From Rhodoblastus acidophilus (GTDB taxonomy: Bacteria; Pseudomonadota; Alphaproteobacteria; Rhizobiales; Beijerinckiaceae): a stretch of 64,000 nucleotides of DNA. Under the pieces are notes generated by a model. It was not told the DNA's origin. It did not search any database and saw only the letters and a list, made by a program, of their open reading frames with translations. Made by a program: the position numbers and the translations under genes. The stretch spans positions 806,001 through 870,000 of the forward strand of contig NZ_FYDG01000001.1 of assembly GCF_900187365.1 (NCBI RefSeq). The letters are read 5' to 3'. How positions within the stretch are numbered: the first letter of the stretch is position 1; every line of letters begins with the position of its first letter. Shown here in pieces: positions 24,423-33,036 of this stretch.

Positions 24423-26924
24423 TCATTGCATTTTCAGCCGAATGACCGCCGCCTCCCAATCCCAGGTATTGGCGTCAGGCGGCGTGATCGTCACGTTCAG
24501 GCATCCGTTCGTCGTGTCAGCCGAGAGCTGCAATCGCGCCGACGAACCCGCGCCGGTCGAAACAGCCGGGGCGGTCGAAGCGGAGAACGACCCGCTATAG
24601 TAAGTGCTCGCAACGCCGGAGCCTCTCGTCAGAATGTTCGGACCGGCTGATTGCCAATTGGCCGATGTGGCGGCGCTTGGATTGAAGCCCGACACCATGA
24701 TCATGAACTGGGCGTGAGAGCTGTCCGCCAGGTTCAGACAATTCGTCGACCCCGCCGCATTCCCGTCGGACGTGAGACGCAACGCGCTTGTGCCGGTGGA
24801 GCGCCCTCGCAGGACATGCTGACATAATTGCTGGCCGCCGATCGCGCCGGTCGTGGAGCCGTTGGCGAAACACTGTGCGCCATAGAGCCCGTCATCACTG
24901 GCCATATAGCCGCGAACGGTCGAAAAAGAGCCGACGGCCTTGTTGTTGGCGCCGAAGGCCGTCGCCCCATAGCCATAGACCTGATTGGCGTAACCGCCCG
25001 CGGCGCTTTCTTCGGCTCCGACGGTGTTGCCCTTGCCCCAAAGAACAGAAGAAAACGCATTGTTCGAGTTGTTGTCCGGGCTTTGCTGGCCAATGATCGT
25101 GAGATTGTTGATCGCCGAGGTCGGCGCGATCACGGCCTGCGACGTGCTGGTCAACTGGACGCCCACTGTGATCTGCGAAGGCGTTCCGGTTGTCGTGAGA
25201 AAATAACCGCCGCCGTAAGACCAGTTCGAGGATGCAAAAGTCAGCTGACTTGACTGCGTGCCGTTATAGGGGTTGACTTGGATGGGAGTAGAGCCGCCTG
25301 TAAAATTATTGCCATCGAAATGAACGGACAGGGCGCCATTGAACACGGCGGCCGTCGTTCCCCCGCCTATGGTGAAGGCGTTCCCCTCCGCCTGAAGGTT
25401 CACACAACTTGTGCAGACAAATGGCGCGACGTCCGAGTGCCAGTTCTGTTGATAATGAACGTCGGACAAACCGAAATAATAGTCGCCGGACGCATTCGTG
25501 TCGATATCATTCGATCTTATCTTGGCGGACTGTATGTAGCCAGCAGGACCTGCATCCCAGTAGTTTCCGTATTTGTTGTTGTAGATCGTGTTCGCCGTCT
25601 CGAAAATGCCATTCGTATAGCCAAGAACCTCAACCCCGGCAAAGCCGGCGCCGCGAATGTAATTATGATCCTCGATGTAAATATCTCCGGGCGTGGCGCT
25701 GCTGGATGGGCCATAAATCAATACATTGTCGTGATTGGCTCCGAATATCTGGCTTCGCTCCACGTAAATCTGATTTGGATTCGTGTTTTTCCCCTCGATC
25801 CTGATATGATCCCACGAGCCCGAACCCGCGAAAGTATTGTGCTCGACCGTAACGAAATAATCATCCTGAATGCGCAGATCGGCCGGACCCTGCCAGCGCA
25901 ATTTGAAGGTCGCGCCCGTTCCGCCGCCGGACGTCGACGCCTGCGCGACGGCGGGCGTAATCGTCATGGTCGCCGTCGGCAGCGCGGGCTGCGTATAGGC
26001 GCCCGCCGTCTGAACGGAAACCCCCGTCACCGCGCCACTGGAAACGCTCGTCACGGTCAGAACCGCCACTGTGGTCGAGACGCCGCCAGCCAGCGTGATG
26101 GCGTCGCCCACCGCATAGCCGGAACCGCCCGCAACAACGGAGGCCGCGGCGACCGAGCCGACGCCGTTCTGGATACGGCTGAAGTTGATGTCCTTGATGA
26201 TGTTCTGCCCCCCTGCGCCGGTCAGCGCGAGTCCGTCGAGCAGCCCGGTCGCATCGTCCTGGCACATCAAGGTTGAACCGCGATCCGCTCCGATCAGGGA
26301 GAGGTGGGAACGCGTCGTCGAGAGGCTGGTGAAGCGATAATTCGCGTTGCCGGCCAAGGAGATTTGCGCCGCGCCGGAAGCGATCGCATTGGCCAATCCC
26401 GCAGTGCTGTCCGCGCCGGAACCGGCCGTGCAAGCCGAATCGCCCACTGCGCCCCACCATTCCGGGAACACATAAGATTGTTTTTTGTCGTTCGAAAAGT
26501 CGGGCATGCAGCCGGACGCAAAGATTTGATTGCGCGAGGCCGAGACCGTATTCGTGAAACTGACGTTGCCGCCGTTGCACGACAAGAGCGCGCCGGCTTC
26601 GAACACGACTGGAACAGTGATTTGCAGAGAACCGCCCGTATAGGAATAGGCGCCCGCGGGCAGGCGAAGTGTTTTTCCAACAGCGATCGCCCGCGATACG
26701 GCCGCCTGGAATGTTGAGAAGTCCAACGCATTGATCTGGTCGACGGCGCGGGCGGCCGCCGTGCGTGGCACGTTCGACCCGGAGCCGGTGATCGTCAACG
26801 CGGAGCCGTCGCTGAGCGGCGCGGACTGACCGGTTGGAACGGCGAAGGCCGCAGGACAAGACGCCAGCAAGGCGACAGAAGCTATGGAGGAGCGGAGCCT
26901 GGAACGCAGCATGACGACCCTCAT
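24423..26924 (-). CDS. Pectate-lyase-fold tail spike-like protein with signal peptide
   Basis: An 833-residue protein with a right-handed beta-helix appearance: TVEHNTFAGSGSWDHIRIEG, YVERSQIFGANHDNVLIYG and YIEDHNYIRGAGFAGVEVLG recur as parallel coils. The N-terminal region (ALDFSTFQAAVSRAIAVGKT, LRLPAGAYSYTGG) is the common pectate lyase 3 or spike entry. Such spikes bind or degrade surface polysaccharide. Unusually it opens with a Sec signal peptide (RSSIASVALLASCPAAFA). Its ATG overlaps the stop of the fibre gene upstream (26921-26924). Confidence 0.8.
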   Translation of the reverse strand: MRVVMLRSRLRSSIASVALLASCPAAFAVPTGQSAPLSDGSALTITGSGSNVPRTAAARAVDQINALDFSTFQAAVSRAIAVGKTLRLPAGAYSYTGGSLQITVPVVFEAGALLSCNGGNVSFTNTVSASRNQIFASGCMPDFSNDKKQSYVFPEWWGAVGDSACTAGSGADSTAGLANAIASGAAQISLAGNANYRFTSLSTTRSHLSLIGADRGSTLMCQDDATGLLDGLALTGAGGQNIIKDINFSRIQNGVGSVAAASVVAGGSGYAVGDAITLAGGVSTTVAVLTVTSVSSGAVTGVSVQTAGAYTQPALPTATMTITPAVAQASTSGGGTGATFKLRWQGPADLRIQDDYFVTVEHNTFAGSGSWDHIRIEGKNTNPNQIYVERSQIFGANHDNVLIYGPSSSATPGDIYIEDHNYIRGAGFAGVEVLGYTNGIFETANTIYNNKYGNYWDAGPAGYIQSAKIRSNDIDTNASGDYYFGLSDVHYQQNWHSDVAPFVCTSCVNLQAEGNAFTIGGGTTAAVFNGALSVHFDGNNFTGGSTPIQVNPYNGTQSSQLTFASSNWSYGGGYFLTTTGTPSQITVGVQLTSTSQAVIAPTSAINNLTIIGQQSPDNNSNNAFSSVLWGKGNTVGAEESAAGGYANQVYGYGATAFGANNKAVGSFSTVRGYMASDDGLYGAQCFANGSTTGAIGGQQLCQHVLRGRSTGTSALRLTSDGNAAGSTNCLNLADSSHAQFMIMVSGFNPSAATSANWQSAGPNILTRGSGVASTYYSGSFSASTAPAVSTGAGSSARLQLSADTTNGCLNVTITPPDANTWDWEAAVIRLKMQ

Positions 26925-27934
26925 TTCAAGTTAAAGTAGCTTGCCGTGGCGGTGGTCCCCGCCGCGACGACCTGAATCACCGCGAAGGGAAATGTCTGCC
27001 AACCCGGCGTGACGGGCAAGGTGAGGCCAGAGCCATCGGACAAGAGCATCTGCACATTGCCAGAGGCGGCGCAGAGAACGCCGAGCGAGCGCTGCGCCGC
27101 ATAAACCGTTCCAACCGTCATTGCGACAGCGCCGGAAAATGGAGCGTTCTGAACGTCGGACACCGACTGCAAGGCGGGAAAGTTCGCGACATTGACCGAA
27201 CCGATCGTGTTGGAGCCCGCAGGCAGACTCGGGAGGCTCGACACGCCCACGGTTTGTCCCGACCAGGACACCGCCTGGGTGGCCGGAAAATTGGCGACAT
27301 GCGCGAGAGAGCCGCCATCGGCATGAAGCGCGGGCTGGTTGGCCGCCGTCGCCGCCCCAATCGGCAGCGGCAAGGAGGTCGCGCTGATCGCCTGCGTCGC
27401 CGGAAGATTGCTGACCGCAACCGACCACGCGCCGGATTGCGTAGACGCCACGCTTTGCCCGGACCAGGACACCGCCAGCGTGCCCGAAAGCTTCGACCAG
27501 ATAGCCGAAAGCCAACCGGTCACGCCCGAACCGCCCGTGGGCAGGCTCGCGCCCGTGATCGGGGCGCCCCCGTCATTCGCCGTCACCGAACCCGATACGG
27601 TTTGGGTCGAGGGAAAATTGGCGACATGCGCGAGAGAGCCGCCATCGGCGTGGAGCGCGGGCTGCCGCGCTGCGGTCGCCATGGTCTGTCCGTCATCGTA
27701 GAAAGCGATGACGCGATCGCTTGCGCCATGAGCGGAAACATCCGCCTGAAGTTTGATGGCCGAACCTGTGATGGACGCGATGCCCAGGCCTGCGGAGGTC
27801 GGATCATAAAGGACGGCGCGGGCCGAAGAATTGACGATGGCCAGCAAGCGCGTCGGGACAAAACCAGGGACGTTCGAAAAATCGACCGTCCCCGCCGAGG
27901 GATTGAAGGCCGCGGGGATGAGAACCTGCTTCAT
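26921..27934 (-). CDS. Repeat-containing tail fibre-like protein
   Basis: A 337-residue protein starting MKQVLIPAAFNPSAGTVDFS, with repeated short modules: HADGGSLAHVANFP occurs twice, and VSWSGQ and LPAGSNTIGSVNVANFP style segments recur. These repeats are shared with the 192- and 319-residue fibre proteins. The C-terminal part forms a beta-rich domain (GWQTFPFAVIQVVAAG). No signal peptide is seen. A longer frame to 28354 is the antisense or frame-shifted shadow of the next gene. Likely a fibre or fibre-associated protein. Specific role unknown. Confidence 0.75.
   Translation of the reverse strand: MKQVLIPAAFNPSAGTVDFSNVPGFVPTRLLAIVNSSARAVLYDPTSAGLGIASITGSAIKLQADVSAHGASDRVIAFYDDGQTMATAARQPALHADGGSLAHVANFPSTQTVSGSVTANDGGAPITGASLPTGGSGVTGWLSAIWSKLSGTLAVSWSGQSVASTQSGAWSVAVSNLPATQAISATSLPLPIGAATAANQPALHADGGSLAHVANFPATQAVSWSGQTVGVSSLPSLPAGSNTIGSVNVANFPALQSVSDVQNAPFSGAVAMTVGTVYAAQRSLGVLCAASGNVQMLLSDGSGLTLPVTPGWQTFPFAVIQVVAAGTTATASYFNLK
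27285..27664. repeat. 53-bp near-identical direct repeat inside a fibre gene
   Basis: Two copies at 27285-27337 and 27612-27664 differ at two bases. They encode the peptide HADGGSLAHVANFP with flanks in the same frame. The repeat can let the fibre gene shorten or extend by recombination by 327 bp (109 codons), keeping frame. Confidence 0.85.
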
Positions 27935-27939
27935 GGCGG

Positions 27940-28509
27940 TCAACCGTAAATGAGAGCTGATATGAGACCGTTGGATCCTGCGGCCGCCGATGACGCCTTG
28001 GCGGCGGCCGTCTGCGCGGCCGACGCCGCGCCCTGCGCGATCGCCAGGACCGAGGAGAGCGATAATGGCAAGGGCGTCAGCGCGCCGACGCCCTCGCCCG
28101 CGACGCCGACAGTGTCCGACAGGGCCAGATTTCCACTGGCTCCCGAGAGCGACGAGGTTCGCGTGACGCTCTGCGAAAACGTGATCTGGCCGGCGAACAA
28201 GGGAACGACCGCCCCGTTGGGCAATTCCATTCTGCAATCGTAGACGAGATGCGCGGGCATCTGAGCCATGTCCGTTTCCGGCGCGGAGAAAACGCACAGA
28301 CCCGTCGCAGCGTCGAAGGAAACCAGGCCGCCACGGGTGTTGCTGGAAGACCACTCGTAGACCGGCGGATCCGCCGAGGCGGCGGTCGCTCTCGCCTGCA
28401 TGCGAAGGGTCGACGCGGAAATGTTATAAAGGCTCTGGAATTTCGAAAGATCCCGAGTCCATCGGAACGAGACATTGGTCGAGGCGCGGAGATTATAGAC
28501 TATCGTCAT
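27940..28509 (-). CDS. Hypothetical phage tail-region protein
   Basis: A 189-residue protein beginning MTIVYNLRASTNVSFRWTRD, with SKFQSLYNISASTLRMQAR and YEWSSSNTRGGLVSFDAATG. This pattern resembles small phage proteins that carry Ig- or fibre-attachment-like folds. The C-terminus (AAQTAAAKASSAAAGSNG) is a flexible alanine-serine tail typical before fibre attachment. The start overlaps the SGNH-protein stop by 4 bp (28506-28509). Function unknown; likely structural. Confidence 0.7.
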   Translation of the reverse strand: MTIVYNLRASTNVSFRWTRDLSKFQSLYNISASTLRMQARATAASADPPVYEWSSSNTRGGLVSFDAATGLCVFSAPETDMAQMPAHLVYDCRMELPNGAVVPLFAGQITFSQSVTRTSSLSGASGNLALSDTVGVAGEGVGALTPLPLSLSSVLAIAQGAASAAQTAAAKASSAAAGSNGLISALIYG

Positions 28510-31250
28510 TGTGACACCTGCATGGCCCGGCACGATTGCAAACGGATGGTCGCGGACACCGGATCGCCCGCGGCATAGGTGACGTAGAAAGCAAGCTGTG
28601 ATGTGAACGGCCCAGAGGCTTCGACGCTGGCCGCCGGCGTCAGTTCATCGAGGATCAGGACATTGCCGAGGCTGGTGGCGCTCACGCCGGGCGCGCCGCT
28701 GGCGATGCTGGCGTCGCTGAATTCAACCGAACTGCCGCCGGTTCGCGCGGCCCAAAGCGTGGCCGAACCGGACGCCAGGCCGGGAGGCGAGAACGCGCCG
28801 GTCGTTTGATCGTAATATCTGATCGCGACGCTTTCGACGCCATAGAGATGTCCGTTCGGTCCCGCCGAGACCTTCACACGGCAAATCGCGCGATGGGACT
28901 GACCAGCCGTAAAGGCCGAAGCGATCGGCGGCTGAACGAACTGCGACAGCGTGACCTGCGAACCCGTTCCGGCATAGCCCTGCAATTGCAGAACGAAGTC
29001 GTCGTCGCCGTCTCCGAAGGGGTTCTGTTCGACCCCGTAGGACAAGCCCATGACACCCTGCGACAAGGCCGAACTCGTCCCGGAATCGACGGATAAAGAC
29101 CAGCCATAGGGAACGCCCTTGATCACCGTCGCGCCAATGCCAGGACCGGAGGGCGCGGCCGTATTGGCGATCGAAGACGTCGTATTGGTCTGCAGCGCGT
29201 AAATATCGCCGCCCTTGATGCTGTCGCCGAGGAGAGAGGCTGGAGCGGCGTTGTCATTCTGAACGAAGGCCCAGTTGGACGTCGAGCCGGTCATGATCAC
29301 GGTCGAGGGAGAGGACAACTGGATCAGGCCGTTGACGACATCGACACAGGCGACTGTCACGCCATTCAACGCAGCTTGCGTGGAATTGGCGAAATAGAGC
29401 CTTGAGCCGGTTTTGAAGATCGATTGCGCCTTCGCGAGCGGAAGCGATGTCAGGGCCGCGCCGCCGACAAAGACGGACGACAGATAATAGTTCTTGGTCG
29501 TCGCGCCGCATGTCGACGTCTGCGCCGCCGTCGACGTGGTGCTGGTCGCGTAGAAGAAGTAATTCTGCGCCGTCGCCGGCGTGAAAGGCGTACTCGTCGG
29601 CAGAGCGGAAGTCTGGCTCGCGGCTTGCAGCATCGCATTGGCGATAAGGGCGCCGCCGTAAGGCGAAGGGTGGAGTCCGTCCACGGACGTATAAGGCAGG
29701 TTGAAATAATTGCCGCCACCGGACGCCGCAGCCGTGTCAAGCTGGGCGTCCCAGCTTGCGGCGACGTGAACCCATGGGTAGAGCCCCGGACATTTCGCGC
29801 CGGAAACGCCAGGATAATTCGCGCCCGAAATCGGATCGGTCCACGACCCGCAAGAGGTCGAATTCAACCAGTCGTGGATGGTCGTGAGATAAGTGGAGCC
29901 TGCGGGATTGTTGTTCGACTTCCAGCGATAATAGATTGCGACTTTCTTGCCGGCGTCGGCGCTGTTGAACGTATAGACGCCGTTGCTGACCGCATATTGC
30001 CCCTGCGCGGGCGCGGAGGACGTCGCGCTCAGGGCGGCGCCGTCGTTCGCGCCGGCGCTGAAGGTGACGCCGCTCGCCGTCGTCCCGCACGAATAGGAAT
30101 TGGCCGGCGCGCCCATTGTGGTCGATCCGCATGGCGCGAAGAACACCTGCTGCGTGTCCCAGTAGGCGGCGGCGTTGACGACTGTCACTGCGTAGGGCGC
30201 GACGCTCGGAATGGTCCAGACTTCCGGCGCGCCGAGTGTATTGGCGTTGGCGCGCGAATATCCCTCCGCCAGGCCGCGCGGGGCTTCGTCTCCGACCACG
30301 ACGATCTTGTTGGCCGCCGTCGGACCGAAGGCGTTGAAGATGGCCTGAAAATCGGCGATGCCGGCGATCGCGCCGCGATTGCCGTCGTTCGTGCCGGCGA
30401 GCAGGAAGACCACTTGCGCGGGATCGTTGACGATGGAATAGGCCCCGCCGTAATAGGCGCCGCCATTGACCTTGTTCGTGTCGAGGTCGGTGATCGAGGC
30501 CCCGGCGGAGCTGGTTGCGTTGAATGGAGCGTAAGTCGCGAAGGCGGAAGCGGTGGAGGGATGGGCGAAGGCTGCCACGACGCCCGAGGCCGCTGACGCG
30601 ATGATGCAATTGGCGGGGATGGTGACGCTCGGCGCGGCGCTGTCGAAGGACTCGATCTGACACCCGAAATTGGTGGTGTTGGCAATGGAGATATAGTCGC
30701 CGGCGGCGGGAACCCCGCTCAGACCTGTCAGAGCGATTGTCAGCGAAGATCCGGGATTGGGCGCGACCGCCACGCTGGTCGTGGCGCTGGCGCCGTTGAA
30801 ACAAACGTAGCCGATGGTCGAAGCGTCGTTGCAGTTTTGCGTCGTCGAAAAAAGCCGGCCCGCTATGCCGGCGGTGGTTTGCGCGCCGACGCCGTAATTC
30901 CATCCAGTTTGCGCCAGGAACCTGTTGCCTGACAAAGGGAAAAGCCATCCGGCATAGCCGTTGGAAAAGTCCGTGGAAACCGTGAAGGTGCTGCCGGACC
31001 AGGGAGGGAACGCTGCTGAATTGGCGGTGCGCGAGTCGCCAAGGGCGACCGCATAATTATTCACCAAGGCGGGCTGGAAATAAGACGTTCCCGGGCCGAT
31101 GAGATGCCCGCCGCCGCCAAGCATCGGGGCGCCGCTTGCGTTGTAAAGCCGCTGGGCGGCGAACTGCGGCCATGCGCCCCATTGCCCTGCTTCGGCCAGC
31201 GGCGCCGACGCCAACAGCAAGGCCGCGAAATGCAATCGCATGAAACGCAT
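28506..31250 (-). CDS. SGNH/GDSL-hydrolase tail spike-like protein with signal peptide
   Basis: A 914-residue protein with the hydrolase blocks of the SGNH fold: block I (VALGDSRT, residues near 70), block III (LLAGTNDGNRG, near 285) and block V (SVDGLHPSPYGG, near 540). It probably deacetylates or de-esterifies cell-surface glycan during adsorption. After block III a GQYAVSNGVYTFNSADAGKK module is inserted, and the C-terminal half is a beta-rich domain. It opens with a signal peptide (FAALLLASAPLAEA), odd for a virion protein. Its start shares a base with the stop of the preceding gene. Confidence 0.82.
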   Translation of the reverse strand: MRFMRLHFAALLLASAPLAEAGQWGAWPQFAAQRLYNASGAPMLGGGGHLIGPGTSYFQPALVNNYAVALGDSRTANSAAFPPWSGSTFTVSTDFSNGYAGWLFPLSGNRFLAQTGWNYGVGAQTTAGIAGRLFSTTQNCNDASTIGYVCFNGASATTSVAVAPNPGSSLTIALTGLSGVPAAGDYISIANTTNFGCQIESFDSAAPSVTIPANCIIASAASGVVAAFAHPSTASAFATYAPFNATSSAGASITDLDTNKVNGGAYYGGAYSIVNDPAQVVFLLAGTNDGNRGAIAGIADFQAIFNAFGPTAANKIVVVGDEAPRGLAEGYSRANANTLGAPEVWTIPSVAPYAVTVVNAAAYWDTQQVFFAPCGSTTMGAPANSYSCGTTASGVTFSAGANDGAALSATSSAPAQGQYAVSNGVYTFNSADAGKKVAIYYRWKSNNNPAGSTYLTTIHDWLNSTSCGSWTDPISGANYPGVSGAKCPGLYPWVHVAASWDAQLDTAAASGGGNYFNLPYTSVDGLHPSPYGGALIANAMLQAASQTSALPTSTPFTPATAQNYFFYATSTTSTAAQTSTCGATTKNYYLSSVFVGGAALTSLPLAKAQSIFKTGSRLYFANSTQAALNGVTVACVDVVNGLIQLSSPSTVIMTGSTSNWAFVQNDNAAPASLLGDSIKGGDIYALQTNTTSSIANTAAPSGPGIGATVIKGVPYGWSLSVDSGTSSALSQGVMGLSYGVEQNPFGDGDDDFVLQLQGYAGTGSQVTLSQFVQPPIASAFTAGQSHRAICRVKVSAGPNGHLYGVESVAIRYYDQTTGAFSPPGLASGSATLWAARTGGSSVEFSDASIASGAPGVSATSLGNVLILDELTPAASVEASGPFTSQLAFYVTYAAGDPVSATIRLQSCRAMQVSQ

Positions 31251-31828
31251 CAGTAAACCTCGAGGAAAGAGACCGTCTCCGAACCTGAAGCCGCGATGGC
31301 GTAAATGGCGGCGCCGCCAGTGACGGTGATCCCCTGCCCCTGGACGCCGGCCAGGAGAAGGCCTGTCGCGGCCGTGACGCCGGAACCGCCGATGTAGACG
31401 GAGGTTGTCGCGTGGTTGACGATGGTGACCTCCTTGCGTCCGGCCCGCGCCGCGACCACTTGCGTGGCGGAGGCGGTCACGCTGACCTGGCCCGTCGCAA
31501 TGCTGGCGTAGCTTTCCGTGGTTGGAACGGGATTGTTCAGACTAACCGACGCGCCGCCAATATCGAGATTGACCGCCCCGATCAGGTTGGCGCCCGCCGG
31601 GAGGGCGGCGCCCAACGTGAAGGCCGGAGTCGTCGCGAATGCAGGCAAGGTTCCGCTGAGCGACACGCTCTGTCCCGACCAGCTGACCGCTTGCGTCGCC
31701 GGAAAATTCGAGACCGACACCGATCCGCCGCCCCCGCCGCCTCCGCCGAAACTGGCGACCTTGTTGCCCGCGCCGTCTTCAATCACGACGCCCCGGGTGA
31801 GAGACCCATCGGGGTTTTTCCAGTCCAT
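31250..31828 (-). CDS. Short repeat-type tail fibre protein
   Basis: A 192-residue protein starting MDWKNPDGSLTRGVVIEDGAG, with a glycine stretch (eight G) and then VSNFPATQAVSWSGQSV and LPAGANLIGAVNLDIGG repeats as in the neighbouring fibres. The C-terminus (VTIVNHATTSVYIGGSGVT) is a common domain of phage proteins that sense or coat surfaces. The 207-bp gap upstream holds no gene I can support. Role probably fibre. Confidence 0.75.
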   Translation of the reverse strand: MDWKNPDGSLTRGVVIEDGAGNKVASFGGGGGGGGSVSVSNFPATQAVSWSGQSVSLSGTLPAFATTPAFTLGAALPAGANLIGAVNLDIGGASVSLNNPVPTTESYASIATGQVSVTASATQVVAARAGRKEVTIVNHATTSVYIGGSGVTAATGLLLAGVQGQGITVTGGAAIYAIAASGSETVSFLEVY

Positions 31829-32035
31829 GAAAATCTCCGCAATGCGTTTGGCGCGAAAGCGCCCGAGCCGTCGGCGAGCGACGCGGCATGTCTTGAAAAA
31901 AAGCGCCGCCGAGCATTGCGACCGCGCGGTTCAGGGGAGCGAGCCGGCGCGCATTTGCGACAACGCCGGCGCCGGGATGTTCAAAGCGGGATCACGTCCG
32001 GCGCAAACGCCGGGCGCTATGGCCGCATCCCGAAA

Positions 32036-32995
32036 TCAGTTATAGGCGCAAGCGCCCACCACTTGATTGGCGGCGACGGCCGTCGCGTCGGAATCCGCCG
32101 GACCGCCAGTGATGGCGTAGGAGATTCCCGTATTGAAAACGGCTCCGATATCCGCAAAGGAGATTTCGCGGCCACCAGAGGGCGGCAAGCCGATCACCGC
32201 GACGGGGACATCCGTTCCCACATTGGGTGCGGACGCCTTGTTGTAGAATTTGACGTAGGCGGCGGCCGCTCCGTTGTTGTAAAATGGACAATGATACAGT
32301 TGGCCCGCCGAAGCCTTGATCGCGGTCGCGTTCGTCGAAGCTGTCGATTGAATGCGCGCCAGCGTGGCGCCCCCCGACGTGCCTGGCCGCGTGACAACCG
32401 ACTGGCTGCTGGTGGTTGGCAGCAGCACGGCCAGACCGCCATCGCGCGGCGTGTTTTTCAAAACCCAGGCCACCGAGAACGCGCCCGACGTATAGGACGA
32501 GAGCCGCATCCTGAATTGCCCCGTCGCGGAGATGGAGTATATGGCGCCGACCGCGAGAGCCGACGACGATGAGAGCGGGGCCGCGGTTATGGAGGAGACC
32601 GGCACCGCCCAGGCGGCGGACCATGTCACGCCGTCAATCGACTGCTCGAACGCGACCGTCCCGGCGCCGACTCCTGTGATCTGGACATAGAGTGAATTAT
32701 AGCCGGCCGTCGAGACCGGCATGTTGGAGAACAGGCCCACCGCAGAGGCGGTCCCGGCTCCCGTAGCGCCGTCGAGCGGCGTCACGACGCCGATATTGTT
32801 GGCCCCTGATGAGAGCGAAGGCAGCGACGTCACGTTCACGGAGCCGCCGGCTTGCAGCGGCGTGATGCGATTGCCGCTGGCGTCTTCGATGGCGTGTCCC
32901 TCCACCACGGAACCGTCGGGATCGCTAAATTGCGACGCGCCGGCGGCTCCGCAAACGATCATCATCGCCGCGCCGAAAAGTAAGCGTTTCAACAT
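32036..32995 (-). CDS. Exported tail fibre-like protein
   Basis: A 319-residue protein with signal peptide (LKRLLFGAAMMIVCGAAGA) followed by SQFSDPDGSVVEGHAIEDASG, nearly parallel to the N-terminus of the 192-residue fibre. It then has LPSLSSGANNIGVVTPLDGATG and a beta-rich fold (VQITGVGAGTVAFEQSIDG). AAGGAAGG lies before the ATG ending at 32995. A longer frame to 33301 is rejected. Its C-terminal ATAVAANQVVGACAYN is unlike known enzymes. Likely structural, with unusual export signal. Confidence 0.75.
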   Translation of the reverse strand: MLKRLLFGAAMMIVCGAAGASQFSDPDGSVVEGHAIEDASGNRITPLQAGGSVNVTSLPSLSSGANNIGVVTPLDGATGAGTASAVGLFSNMPVSTAGYNSLYVQITGVGAGTVAFEQSIDGVTWSAAWAVPVSSITAAPLSSSSALAVGAIYSISATGQFRMRLSSYTSGAFSVAWVLKNTPRDGGLAVLLPTTSSQSVVTRPGTSGGATLARIQSTASTNATAIKASAGQLYHCPFYNNGAAAAYVKFYNKASAPNVGTDVPVAVIGLPPSGGREISFADIGAVFNTGISYAITGGPADSDATAVAANQVVGACAYN

Positions 32996-33036
32996 AAGAC
33001 CTTCCTTGAAATTTGCACGTCGGCGCGCCCCGGGCG

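Noticed and set aside
27254-27700. Repeated sequence as CRISPR or minisatellite
   Set aside because: Only two 53-bp copies, both in frame within a fibre gene. No regular spacing and no cas genes.
31829-32035. Gap between two fibre genes as a small gene or RNA
   Set aside because: It is only 207 bp, with no open frame having a start and ribosome site, and no stable T-tailed hairpin.
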